From NCBI GenBank assembly GCA_024741835.1, contig JAENRP010000317.1:635-42107 (forward strand): 41,473 nt of DNA, in the 5' to 3' direction. The stretch comes from Diplocarpon mali (taxonomy: Eukaryota > Ascomycota > Leotiomycetes > Helotiales > Drepanopezizaceae). Made by a program: the position numbers and the translations under genes. A model generated the notes under the pieces. That model searched no databases, was not told the DNA's origin, and saw nothing but the letters and a program-made list of their open reading frames with translations. This document shows positions 11,046-20,923 of the stretch, in pieces. The stretch's first letter is position 1. Every line of letters begins with the position of its first letter.

Positions 11046-11655
11046 CTTCATCGAACGGGGAAGATGCCTGGGGTTTGGTGTTGAACCGACGCGTATACTT
11101 TTGAATATTGCCGGAGTTAGTTTGGGGCTTGCCGGGTTCTTTTTGGCAGCGGCGGGTGTAGGCTAGAGCTCGCGATATTGGAAGTGGCCTGGATGATGTT
11201 GATCAAAAGTTCGCCGAGGTCGAAGTTGCTAACTGCACAGACTCACCTGGAATTTGCGGCACACTGTACCGAGAGAACCTAATTAAAAAAAATTGTACAC
11301 GAATCAAAGACATTGGAGAAATATCTTTGCCCCGCACTTTCTCGGGTTCAAGATCGAGAACTGTAAATGCCCTCGCCTGGGCAACTGCCAAGTCAGGGCC
11401 CACATTATATGTCAATTTCAGCCCGAGACAACTGCATCCAGCAGTGGGTGAAATATGCCATGGGCACTTTGCCTCGCACAGTATGCCTACACAGAACCCA
11501 AGCTTATCTTGCAGTTTCAGAGCTCTTTCAAAGATGATTGATTTCCCATCTGAACACCGAACGCCGTGCCGTCTGCAATGCTCTTCTAACATTTGATGGC
11601 CCCTCTCTTTCCGCCACTCCATCCGAACCCTTCCTCTATATACTTGGCACCTTCG
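11046..11655. other. Convergent intergenic region
   Basis: This lies between the stop of the MOCOS-like gene (+) and the stop of the V-ATPase f gene (-) and should hold both 3' UTRs. A 139-codon minus-strand frame at 11203-11622 starts with ATG but resembles no family and overlaps the expected 3' UTR of the f gene; I do not call it. Confidence 0.45.
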
Positions 11656-12195
11656 TTACGAGAGCGTTATGGCGCCCCGGCGATTCTCTCGGATGTGGAG
11701 GTAGGCTTGGAAGCCGCAGCCGATGAGGAAGAGCTGTGAAGTTGCCGTTAGCTTTCTCTGTCTTCATCGGAGCCTTGACTCCCTGGACTGTAGAGAGACT
11801 TGGGGGTAGCCTCTGGACCGAGGCAGAGATCTTCTTCCAAGCCGAAGGGTAGAAGGGAAGGAGGTTGGACACGTACGGCGTAGACTATCACGGCGGAGAA
11901 GACGGTCGCGGCGACGGTGGCCCCGTTCTCGGGGTCGTCCATCGAGCCGGTCATGGAGTGGTGGTTTGACCTGAAGAGGGCGCCAATGACGGACAGGATG
12001 ACGATGGCGAAGCAGGAGATCACGACGCTGCGCTGCGTTTAGCCCGGCTCCCGTTCCTCTCTGTCGCAGCTCTCGACTGCCCGCCTGCACCCTTTTTGAT
12101 GGACAGGTAGGTGGGTTGGAGACTGGGGATTGGATTTGGGGGGTAGAGGGTACTTACCATGACCATGCTTGCATTACCCCGACGACGGGCTTCAT
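11656..12195 (-). CDS. V-type ATPase V0 subunit f (YPR170W-B / RNaseK family)
   Basis: This is a three-exon minus-strand gene whose exons are too short to stand out as single open frames: 12195-12158, 12027-11877 and 11733-11656, giving 88 residues. Donors are GTAAGT and GTACGT, acceptors GCGCAG and TTCACAG. The product begins MKPVVGVMQAWSC, matching the yeast subunit f N-terminus (MRPVVSTGKAWCC type). It continues with a first membrane helix (about residues 12-32), the family loop SMTGSMDDPENG, a second helix (about 50-76), and a basic C-terminal tail (HIRENRRG). Yeast YPR170W-B was identified as subunit f of the V0 membrane sector, which pumps protons into the vacuole and Golgi; animal RNaseK is its relative. 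Length and both helices fit the family. The acceptor of exon 2 is the second of two overlapping CAGs; the first would create a stop. Confidence 0.9.
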
Positions 12196-12690
12196 GCTGA
12201 CGACTGGATCTGGCTGGCGTGCACGCGCGATGGGAGGATGTGCGTGTTGAATTGGAGCTGGAGCTGGAGCTGGAGCTGGACTTTGTGCGAAGAGTGGTGT
12301 CTGGTGGGAGACTGAGTGAATGTGAGGTCGATGCGCTAGTGACGACGTTGAAAAGTCTTGGCGAGAGGTAGCTCCCAAGCGAAAAGGTGCTATTTTTGTT
12401 TCCTCCCATACCTACCTAGGTATGCAGCGACAAATATCAAAATCAAAATCAAAACCGAAAAAAAAAAACGATAGTAATGTTCAAATTTTGGTATACTTTA
12501 CGCTTTTTCTTCTAAATAAAAAAGCTGCCTGATTTGGGCATGATGGCTCTTGCAGAGCTTCATCTATAGCTGCTCGTTCTCTGCCACCACACACGTCTAG
12601 TGACTACATAGCAGTTGCCACCGTTTCATTGGTGTTTTTCCGTGCATTCCAAGCGCCCCTGTTTCTCTTCGACTCCATCCGGTTTTCGTC
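12196..12690. promoter_or_regulatory. Divergent promoter region, V-ATPase f / methyltransferase pseudogene
   Basis: This region separates two divergently oriented start codons. It contains a GGAGCT hexamer run at 12254-12280, an A-rich tract at about 12431-12470 and an AT-rich stretch to about 12530. The tracts could act as nucleosome-depleting poly(dA:dT) elements, which is an inference. No further gene is seen. Confidence 0.45.
12254..12280. repeat. GGAGCT hexamer microsatellite
   Basis: Four to five tandem GGAGCT units lie just upstream of the V-ATPase f start. On the minus strand they read as Ser/Pro/Ala-type codons in all frames, which explains apparent low-complexity frames there. Confidence 0.8.
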
Positions 12691-13756
12691 ATGTCCTCAA
12701 CTCCCTCAAATTCTACTCTCAGGTTTTATCCAGCGGACGAGGCCGAGCGCAAGGCCCAGCGGCCTTCTTACCCCCAAGATCTGTGCGAGTACTCCTCGGT
12801 ACCGGTGGGCAGTTTGGGTTGCTTGCAGACTGCGGCTGTGGGCCAGGAAGTGCAACACGCGACCTGGCTCTCTGGTTCGACCAAGCCATCGGTGTCGGCC
12901 CTGGGGTCGAGATGGCCCAAGCTGCAAGAGACCTGCTAGGGAAGATGAGATCCGGGGCAGACACCTAGTATGTTGTCGCTGCTGCTGGAAAGATGTCCCA
13001 GATTCAAAGGCCAGAGCCGCAGTCGGTGGACCTGTTGACCGCTGCTATGACTATGATGTGAGCATCGAGATCTTCATTTGATGCTACGTGGACGGGGTCT
13101 GGTGACTTCGGGCGCTTTGGTCCGAAATGACTGAGTTTTGGCCCGAGACTGGTAGAGTTCCGAGACCTGGGGGAACTGTTGCACCATGAACCTACGGCAA
13201 GCCCCACTGTAGCCCTGCTTTCTTGTATATTTGCTAACAGCTGCCAGCTTCTTCCATTTGTCGTTTGTGTTGCCGTTTATCAAGTTCCGATACATGACAT
13301 ACTCTCGAAATTCGACCTTGCTTGTCAGATCAGTTGAGAGAAAAGGGCAGAAGTCATGAAGACTCTGATTCGACTTGAGAGAGAGACCTGGGCACCTTAC
13401 GAGCTTCCGGGAACCGAGTCTCGTTGGACATGTACGAGCATCTCGTTCTACCCTGGGGTATTTCCCCGCCTGTGACTCCTTTCCCGGAATCGCGGTTTGC
13501 CAGACCCGACGGTGATCGCGTACTGAGGCAACGGCATCTCCTTTAATGCCAGTCAGATATCGACCTTGGACGAAATGGAGAAAAGTGGCGGCACAGCAAG
13601 CATAAACTCCCACTGGAGAGCAGCCAGTCCGGACATGGTAGGTACAGCCCAAGAAAAGGTGATTCACAAGGGATTTGCGAGAATTCCTGGGAGATCAAGA
13701 GAGGAGTGGATTGAGAAGAGGAGTGCCTCGGCCATCCTTCTGGTCAAGAAGTCTGC
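12691..13756 (+). pseudogene. Broken SAM-dependent methyltransferase (type 11-like)
   Basis: Pieces of one methyltransferase appear in order but in different frames and with stops between them. The start at 12691 gives MSSTPSNSTLRFYPAD and RPSYP. A frame change near 12795 leads into the SAM-binding motif I (ADCGCGPGSATRDLALWFD), ended by TAG at 12966. SVDLLTAAM lies near 13026-13060, and TEFWPETGRV with PRPGGTVA at about 13130-13185. TWAPYELPG lies near 13386, DMYEHLVLPWGISPPVTPF at about 13428-13485, and SINSHWRAASPDM near 13600. The pieces follow the order of fungal class I methyltransferases of about 300 residues. Frameshifts and stops in at least four places rule out an intact product unless the assembly is faulty here. 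Unlike the transposon, the damage includes indels and the region stays GC-rich, so RIP is not the main cause. Substrate unknown. Confidence 0.8.
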
Positions 13757-15438
13757 CCGACGCCAGATCGGCACCCGACTGCTTGAGCTGCCGATACACC
13801 GGATGCCCAGGGCTTCTGTACCTGAATTCATTGTTACGAGGGCTCAAGGGTGCACCGGGTATCGTGGAGAGTGGTGGATTGCGCCCTCGGCGAAGTCCCG
13901 TCACCCGACTGATCTATCAGATATGAGTCTTTACATTCAAAGTTTTGTCGCCTCCTTGCACACAGTCATCTTGACTGTACGACTATTGAGAAGACGAAGG
14001 GCGGGGACGTCGGCCACATCGCACTGAACACTCCATGGCGCTACAACGCGAGCACGGGTAGAGAGGCACAAGCATCACCTGACCAAGTGGCATCGACTTC
14101 CCTGCGATCGTGCCAGGAGAGCATTTCCTGGCCCGCCCTGCAGTAGAGCAAGACTATCGGATCGCGGTGCACTTTGATCGCAGCCCCGCGATAGTTGACT
14201 GGATATTTTCCGCATCTCTCACGATCAGCGTTGGTGGCGATGAGAATCCATCGCGCTTCCCGAAGAGCGCCCACCTTATTGGCCCGTTGCTTAGTCACCC
14301 TGAGCGAACTCGACGCGAACTCGACGCGTCGAGCACGCGCTCGCGACCGCGGTAAACTTATTCTTCCTTCGACTGCCAGTGGCCACTCACACAGCAATGC
14401 TCTCGCACACCTTCTCGGGGGACTCGTAGCCAGGAGCCAGTGGCCCCATACACATTTGTCTTCTCCTTGCACTTTGGCACTTACCGCGATCCTGTATTAT
14501 TGCTCAAGGATGGAGATATCGTCAAGGCAGCTCCGAATGCCCTTTCAAGTGCTGGGCAGCTCTGCATCACACGCCAGGCCTTTGAGGGAGCCGGGCAAGC
14601 GAGTGCATCGGCGGGGGACCAGGTGGAGAGAACCGCCAGACGCCTATCTCCGCAGAGCCACTGATACAGTCCTTGCCTGAAAAGCCTTGCTTCTCGCCGA
14701 GCTGGGGAGAAGGATTGCAGATGACATATACCGACACGCTGTCCGGGCGGCGGACAGACCCGACAGCAGGATGACAGCGGCCATGGCCGTGGCCGTGGCC
14801 GTGGGAACCAAGGGCGAGATGATAGGATGGACGAGAAACCCGGCAAAGGGGGAGAAGCCCCCTCGCGCCTCGCGGAGCACAACATGATCCCAGGCCAGAT
14901 CTGGTGCTGAGTCGGTATCTCGCAATTGAACACAATGTACAGCATGTGCAGCAAGGTACGAGTAACACGACCTGAGAAGCCCTCGACTCGAGACTGAGGG
15001 TTGGGCTGGGCGTGTTATTCGGCCGATTGTACGCGGACTCTGTTCTCTACTCGATTCTGGATGTTCCACAATTTTATTGCAAGCATCGGGTGGGTGGTGC
15101 AGGGGTACAAGCACTGGGCCGAAGGTTTAAGAACTCAAGAGGCCCGTCCGCTTCCCACCCCCCGTTCAAAGGAACTCTGATGCTCCATTCCCCATCATAC
15201 CCGGCAATAAAAATCATCACTTTCAACCCCATCGTCGCACATAACATCAAAGGCCATCCAACGATTCGCCTTCAGAGCGGCATTCTAATCCATCAATTAC
15301 AAGTACGCAATTGCGACGTCCCGCACGCCCGACGACGCCGGCGCATCGATTGCAACCCGACAGTTCCTCGTCGCATCGAGTCTCTCAACCTTCCACCCGC
15401 TACCACAAGACGATAACCTCCTTTCAACCATAGCAAAC
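13757..15438. other. Intergenic; no gene recognised
   Basis: Several overlapping frames (up to about 160 codons) run on both strands without family motifs or convincing splice sites. A GGCCGT hexamer repeat lies at 14779-14804. The last few hundred bases, rich in C and A, look like the 5' leader of the SANT/Myb-like gene at 15439. Confidence 0.45.
14779..14804. repeat. GGCCGT hexamer repeat
   Basis: Four tandem GGCCGT/GGCCAT units. The hexamer keeps all frames open, producing an apparent Ala/Val- or Thr/Ala-rich peptide on each strand. Confidence 0.75.
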
Positions 15439-16215
15439 ATGCTACTCCCATCAGCACTCGGTTGCGAATCCTCCATCCAAGCCCCGATAACCCGCTACCA
15501 ATCCGCGCTCTTCTCATCGCCGCCTCTCTCGCCGCCACCCTCCTCCCCCCGCCCAGCAATGAGTCTCTTCTCCACGTGCCGCGCACTCCAATCCATGCTC
15601 ACGACACCAAATCAGCTTCCATCTCCGCCAACGGCACACGCGGAGCCGCCATCCCCGCCCTTCAAACTGCGTCTGCGAGCTAGGAAGGGCAACGAGGACA
15701 CAACGACTCCCACGCTTGCGCCGAAGAAGAAGATCACCAAGCGCAACTCTGCCGCGCCACGAGCCCTCAATAAGCGCGGGAGAGCAAGCAACGACGAGAT
15801 GAGTCGTAGCGATGTTGATGACGAGACCAGTGGAGAAGATGAGCCGCTCAGCTGTGACGGCCGACCCCGCACACCCAAGCGAATGCGCTTTGCGCCCGAC
15901 ATCCTCCCGCTCGGTCTTGGGCGCAGCGATTTTCACGACCTGCGGCTACAAGAAGTTGAGGCGCAGGGCGGCGTGCTGTCGAGTATAGAGAGCTCGAATT
16001 CGGCGGAGTGGTCGGCAGAGGAGGATCGCCTGTTGGTGGAGCTTGTGCTCGAGAAGCTCAAGCTTACGAAGAGCGACTGGCACGACTGTGCGAGGAGTCT
16101 GGGGAAGGATCGCGGGAGTGTGGGGCGGAGGTGGAAGAGCCTGATGAGCGGCGGCGAGGTGGGATTGAAGAGGAATCCGCCCAGGAGGGCGAAGATCCAC
16201 GGGACGTGGAGATGA
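15439..16215 (+). CDS. SANT/Myb-like DNA-binding domain protein
   Basis: A single exon of 258 residues with ATG in good context (AAACATG). The first two thirds are disordered: Ser/Pro-rich to about residue 70, then a basic patch (KLRLRARKGNE, KKKITKRNS) that could serve as a nuclear localisation signal, then an acidic segment. The C-terminal part from about residue 188 to 246 is a single SANT/Myb-like module. It starts at AEWSAEEDRLLVELVLEK, has a central Trp in KSDWHDCARSLGKDRG, and a third helix with a Trp in GRRWKSLM. Spacing of the three aromatic positions fits one Myb repeat. Small fungal proteins with one such repeat are common and mostly uncharacterised; a nuclear DNA- or chromatin-binding role is inferred from the fold. 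I cannot assign an orthologue. The CDS is followed by repeat-rich DNA. Confidence 0.8.
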   Translation: MLLPSALGCESSIQAPITRYQSALFSSPPLSPPPSSPRPAMSLFSTCRALQSMLTTPNQLPSPPTAHAEPPSPPFKLRLRARKGNEDTTTPTLAPKKKITKRNSAAPRALNKRGRASNDEMSRSDVDDETSGEDEPLSCDGRPRTPKRMRFAPDILPLGLGRSDFHDLRLQEVEAQGGVLSSIESSNSAEWSAEEDRLLVELVLEKLKLTKSDWHDCARSLGKDRGSVGRRWKSLMSGGEVGLKRNPPRRAKIHGTWR

Positions 16216-16628
16216 CTGCTTTCTTCTCTACATTGCATCCGCTCTTTGGTCGGCTTGCATACTGTGCGTCTTGCAACTACATTATCCAGGGAGGATACCT
16301 CACTAGGGCCTTGGGACTGGAGTGGGTCCAGAGCTCACACGTGATATCTAATCGACGCAGAAAGCGCTCATCTCTTGTCACTAATTTCTATACACCGATC
16401 TATATAACCTACCTAAAACATTCCTCCGGCCCAAGCTCGGGCTGATATCAATGCTCCCGCAAGAGTCGTGGCGTGCCTTATCGCCGTACGTGAAGACTGG
16501 CAGCGCTGCCGCCGAAACTTCGGATCTTCTTGCTTAATCTCCAAGACATTTGCTGAATCGATACGAGCCTTAGCCAGGGGACCTTGGCTTGCGTTTCGGT
16601 TCACTTCCAGATATGTTCATATATATAT
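16216..16628. other. Intergenic, 3' side of the SANT/Myb gene
   Basis: I see no gene. GC content falls towards the minisatellite that begins at 16629. Confidence 0.5.
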
Positions 16629-16816
16629 GTATATATATTTGTATATATATTTGTATATATATTTGTATATATATTTGTATATATATTTGTATATATATTT
16701 GTATATATATTTGTATATATATTTGTATATATATTTGTATATATATTTGTATATATATTTGTATATATATTTGTATATATATTTGTATATATATTTGTAT
16801 ATATATTTGTATATAT
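16629..16816. repeat. 12-bp minisatellite (GTATATATATTT)15
   Basis: Fifteen consecutive identical copies of GTATATATATTT fill 16629-16808, followed by a partial copy. A shorter variant precedes the array. The unit length is a multiple of three and lacks stops in five frames, so long artificial open frames run through it (repeating Ile-Tyr-Leu-Tyr, Val-Tyr-Ile-Phe or Ile-Tyr-Ile-Cys, plus Tyr/Ile/Gln-rich versions on the other strand). None should be called a gene. The lack of any sequence change among copies suggests recent expansion or ongoing homogenisation. Confidence 0.95.
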
Positions 16817-16829
16817 GTCTCGCCCCAGT

Positions 16830-18130
16830 GAGAAAGTCTCAGCACAGCAGCCAAGATTACCCCTCCAAAACAGCCCTCCCTCCCTCCATCCAAGAATCAA
16901 GCATCAGGTCCCCCCTTTATAGCCTCAGACGAAACCCTCACCCCCTCCTGATCAGCAAATGTCCGAGCCAAACCTTACCTGGACTCCACCAGACACCTGT
17001 CCCAACGGCCCTCCCACCACGTCCCGAAAGAGCTCGGGCTCCCATCCACGATCCGTGGTGTCGTCCAACCTGCTGCCCTGGCGGCTTCTGAAACGCGCGT
17101 TTTCGATAGCTGATCCCGCTCGTCGAGCTGGAGATGGCGATGCGCCCTGGCGAGCGGGACGCAACGTCACGCCCTCCCTTGCTCGGGGCTTGGGATGGAC
17201 TGGCTCTCCCGCGAGGGCGGCGGCGGGTGCTCGTCCACGCCCGTCTCTGTGCCCGCGCCGGCGTGCCCGCGGTGCTCTCGGGCCAGGGTGGTGATGGCCC
17301 TGGGGGCTCGGGAGGTTGTAGGAGGAGCGGAATGACGAGGGTCGGGGAGTGCTGCCGCTGGGCTGCTACGAGGGCCGAGGCGCGTCCGGGCTCGGTCGTG
17401 GGCCAGGCCAGATGGCTACATCGTGGGGGNAGAAGTCGTTTTCGGTCGGGACTCGGGGCGGAGATTCTTGGTAGAAGGGACGCAGGTCGGGGCTGCTACG
17501 CGTGCTCTGTCGGGTCTCTTGTCAGCTAACGCGTGTGAGGTGAAGTAAGGTGGTGAGTCGCGGTGGCAGGTGGCGTGCAGCAGACCGAGAGACATCGACG
17601 CGCCAACCGAGACTTTCGTGCTGAGCTCCTAGAATTCACCTTGAGGTGCTGGATCAGAGAGATGGGCGGCAGGAGTCCCAGTATTCAATCACCACCACCG
17701 AGTGCGCAAGATCCGCATCCAGGAAGGCGGCCGAGTTGGTGCGAAATCCCTGGTCGCCCTCGCGCGGGTCGCAGTACTAGCTGACTGGTGAGCTTCGAAA
17801 GGGGGCATGGGAGACTTGGAAGATTTTGGAGGTCGTTGTCATGGCGGCGGTGCCCTCGATGATACTTCTATGCAATGCTTGACGCAGACCTGCAGCAGGA
17901 AGAGGGCGATGGGGAGCTGGATAGAGAGCGTGGTGATGGGGTATAGTGTCTCGCAGAAGAACCGGTAGTAAGCGTCTTGGGTTGTCCTCCTTGGGGATGT
18001 CATGGAGGTTGGGCCCGATACCATTGTGCATGGCAGCAGTAGGTGGAGAAGAAGACCTGTGTCGCTGGTCAGGATCCTGGATTCTGGAATACCGGCTCCT
18101 GCAGACCGAGGAGTATGTGCCCAGCCATCC
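16830..18130. other. GC-rich stretch with unresolved minus-strand coding-like fragments
   Basis: No gene could be solved. On the minus strand a frame at about 17850-18036 carries a hydrophobic stretch (FFCETLYPITTLSIQLPIAL and onward). Further minus-strand pieces at about 17655-17775 and 17110-17500 look protein-like (for example SSPDLRPFYQESPPRV) but lie in different frames. They could be exons of one membrane protein, a decayed gene, or chance in GC-rich DNA. Base 17430 is an unresolved N, so a sequence error in this stretch is also possible. Confidence 0.3.
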
Positions 18131-20923
18131 ATGACAAGAAACCGATTTACTGATTTACTTTAGCTCCCACTACGAAGAGGCACATGGTTTTTCGAAGATC
18201 TCTCTCGCAGCCCTGCGGGAGCCAAGGGAGGAGTAGATACAAACCGGATTCACGACAAAGTACCCTACCCACCATCCTAGCCCCAACGCCGACTCAAGAT
18301 GCAAGGACTTTTCTCGACACAGACCCTCAAACACACGAACACTCAGCCCAGCATCTAGGGCGACGCTCAAGATACAGCAGCCGGCCTATACGAGACTAGC
18401 TACCGGTCAAAGTTATCGGCAGAAGTCGAACCAAGCCAGCTGGACCTCTCTCTGGCATCCATCTCCAAGTCTCCCATTCGTATCGCAGGTCCGTCGACTC
18501 TCAGAAGGGAGCCTCCTCCCGGCACAAGAGAGCCATCGAACGCTCAAGCCAGGCCGAGCCAGCACAGAGTACAGTATCGCTCGCATGTATCCTTCACACC
18601 AAACTAAACCCGAATCGAAACCAACCGCCATGCCGGCCGCAAACACGAGATCATCTTATTTTTTAGTAGAGGAAGTAGGAAGAAAGGAACGCCCACCCAC
18701 AGCTTCTGGCTGGCGGCTTTGCCTAGTGCATGCCAACGGAGCGGCGGACTGGAGTGGATGGGTAGATACATCTCCATGGCATCACGATTACAGACACCCC
18801 AACGCAGACTCGCTCGTGGGGATGAAGAGACGGGGCGGATGATCTTGGGAAGCGCGAACTGCGATGGGAAATGACTGGCGGACAGGAAGAAACAGCTGGG
18901 TGAGGGCCAGGTAAGATACAGATACCGTATACTCGCTACATCTATACAGACGAGGTACTGTAGGTACAGTAGCCACTTTACTTGCAGACTAGGCTGCGTG
19001 CGGCTCTGCATCCCTTCTTATGCCAAGCTGAAATCAGCTTGCCAACTAGCTAATCAAACAAAAAACGCCAGTCTGGACTCTAGACCGCCGCTCGAACAAA
19101 TCAAGCACCAACCTCGCTCAAGCTCAGAGCACAACAGAAGCATAGCTGGATTGCGAATCAAGCGGGACGTTTATCTGAATATAGTAAACATCGACATCGA
19201 CATCGACGAGCAAGCGGGCCCCTGAATGCAGAATGGTTCGGCAAACGCACCTCCCCTTTCACCAGAGCCTAGAGTCTAGAGGCCAGCCACCGAATATGTA
19301 TCCTCCGAACCGATAACAACAACAAGCTGCTCAAAAAACGAACAGACGCAGACAGAAGACGTTGCCAGCTACCACCGACCGATATTACTTGGAAAGAAAT
19401 TCCGAACGGCTGCGTACCACCGAAACAGAGCCTTGCCACCCAAGCCGTGTGTAAATAGCACCAACAAGAAAGCCGCAATACGAGACCTCCGATAATCCAT
19501 CCTTCTACCAGCAGCAAGGAAGTGCCAGGAGCGTGGTCGAAGATGTTTTCTCTCTCTCTTTTTCAGATATCAAAATGCTTTGATACGTAAGCGGGCGAAG
19601 CAGGAGTAGGTAAGGCATGATGAGTCTTGAAGCACGACGTGGCTCTTGTTGGGATGAGCAAGATCTAACCAGATCCACGTGATAGCTTTTATATGTATGA
19701 ATATTATATATATGTTTGTATATATATGTATGTATATGTATATGTATACGAACGTATAAATATATACATATATACATATATACATATCTACATATCTACA
19801 TACTACATATTTACATACACATATATATGCATATGAAAAAATCCCATCATCACAGACCTTGATGTAGAAAATCACGTCAGCGTTCAAAAACCCCCTGATG
19901 ATCTTGCAAAGCAGCTCACTCCTGGCGGAGAGCGTAAGACGCTGGCTAGCTTATGTTCCAGTGTAGAGAGCAGACGACTGGTGTCAGTTTTCTAGTACTG
20001 TACTGTACTGTACAGTACCGAGCTGGTCTGGATTGTAACCCAAGAAGATCACCCGGGGGGTAGATCCCAAGGAGAACAGAAAACGGCCAAGGGAGGAAGC
20101 AGATACCCTCTGAGAAAAAAAAATCAAGAATCATAAAAATAAAATCATCTGCGGAGGAGTTTCTCCTGCGCGCGGATGCCGTGCTGCTTCCTCGCCCCAT
20201 CGAGACAAGAACATGGAGAATGGTGCATCGGGGAGCTTGGACCCTTTGATCGAGCGTGCTGCGCAGCTGGGTTGCTGCAAAGGAGGATGCTCGGTCAGCC
20301 CAGGATGGAGAAGAAAGCAGGCTTTATAATTTGTGGCTAATCTGTAGCAGGTATCGCGCTAATAAAAACAGGGATTTGGTCTGTACGTCAATCTGGTTGA
20401 AGCCTTGATCTGGTTCGAAGTTCCAAAACTACTAGCTCGGTCGACCCCAGCGACAACATCATTTCCGACTGCCTCCTAGAAAAACATGTTGCCATGCGCC
20501 ACCCAAGATGGCTCCACAGAGCAAGACTAGGAAGAATAGGTGCGGTAGCGAGTGATTATATGTCAGACCTTTTCGCTATCGATCTACATAGATGTTCTGT
20601 AACTCATACCGCCAGAAGCAAGATGCTGCTTTTTAGAATCTCGACCCTCAAACCTCATCTCGCGACTTCTTTTCAGTCTGCGTGTGCCATAACCGTGGCA
20701 TTTTTGGTTGGAAACAAGCTGCACTGATGCTTCAAAGTGAAAGACTCCAACCAGATCGTGTTACGCCCTTCTAAAGCACGACCTTGCGCCTACTTGATGC
20801 GATAAACCAGTCGCTCAATAATGCAACCCTAACCCAGGGACTTCCCGACCACCTGGGATAAATTACAAGTCAACTCCATCGCAATGGTCCCAAAACAGTA
20901 GAAATGAACGCGCGTAAAAAACA
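18131..20923. other. Long intergenic region with AT-rich palindromic repeats
   Basis: No gene recognised. It contains an AT-rich imperfect palindrome at about 19690-19835 and a GTACT-based dyad at 19995-20018. Remaining open frames are short and overlap. The right end is the 3' flank of the CHD1 gene. Confidence 0.5.
19690..19835. repeat. AT-rich imperfect palindrome (TATATGTA / TACATATA)
   Basis: The left half is built from TATATGTA-type steps and the right half from their reverse complement, TACATATA. The centre lies near 19750 (GTATAC GAAC GTATAA). The halves are close to complementary, so the region could fold into a long hairpin or cruciform. The steps also resemble simple (TA)n-type expansion. 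Confidence 0.8.

Noticed and set aside
11203..11622. 139-codon minus-strand frame with ATG
   Set aside because: It lies in the expected 3' UTR of the V-ATPase f gene and shows no recognisable motif; frames this long are expected by chance in the window.
14644..15114. Minus-strand frame with hydrophobic segments resembling a membrane protein
   Set aside because: Starts at GTG, is partly made by the GGCCGT repeat, and competes with other frames; no conserved domain seen.
16468..17091. 207-codon frame rich in Ile/Tyr/Leu on the plus strand and matching frames on the minus strand
   Set aside because: Produced by the 12-bp minisatellite, whose period is a multiple of three; no family signal outside the repeat.
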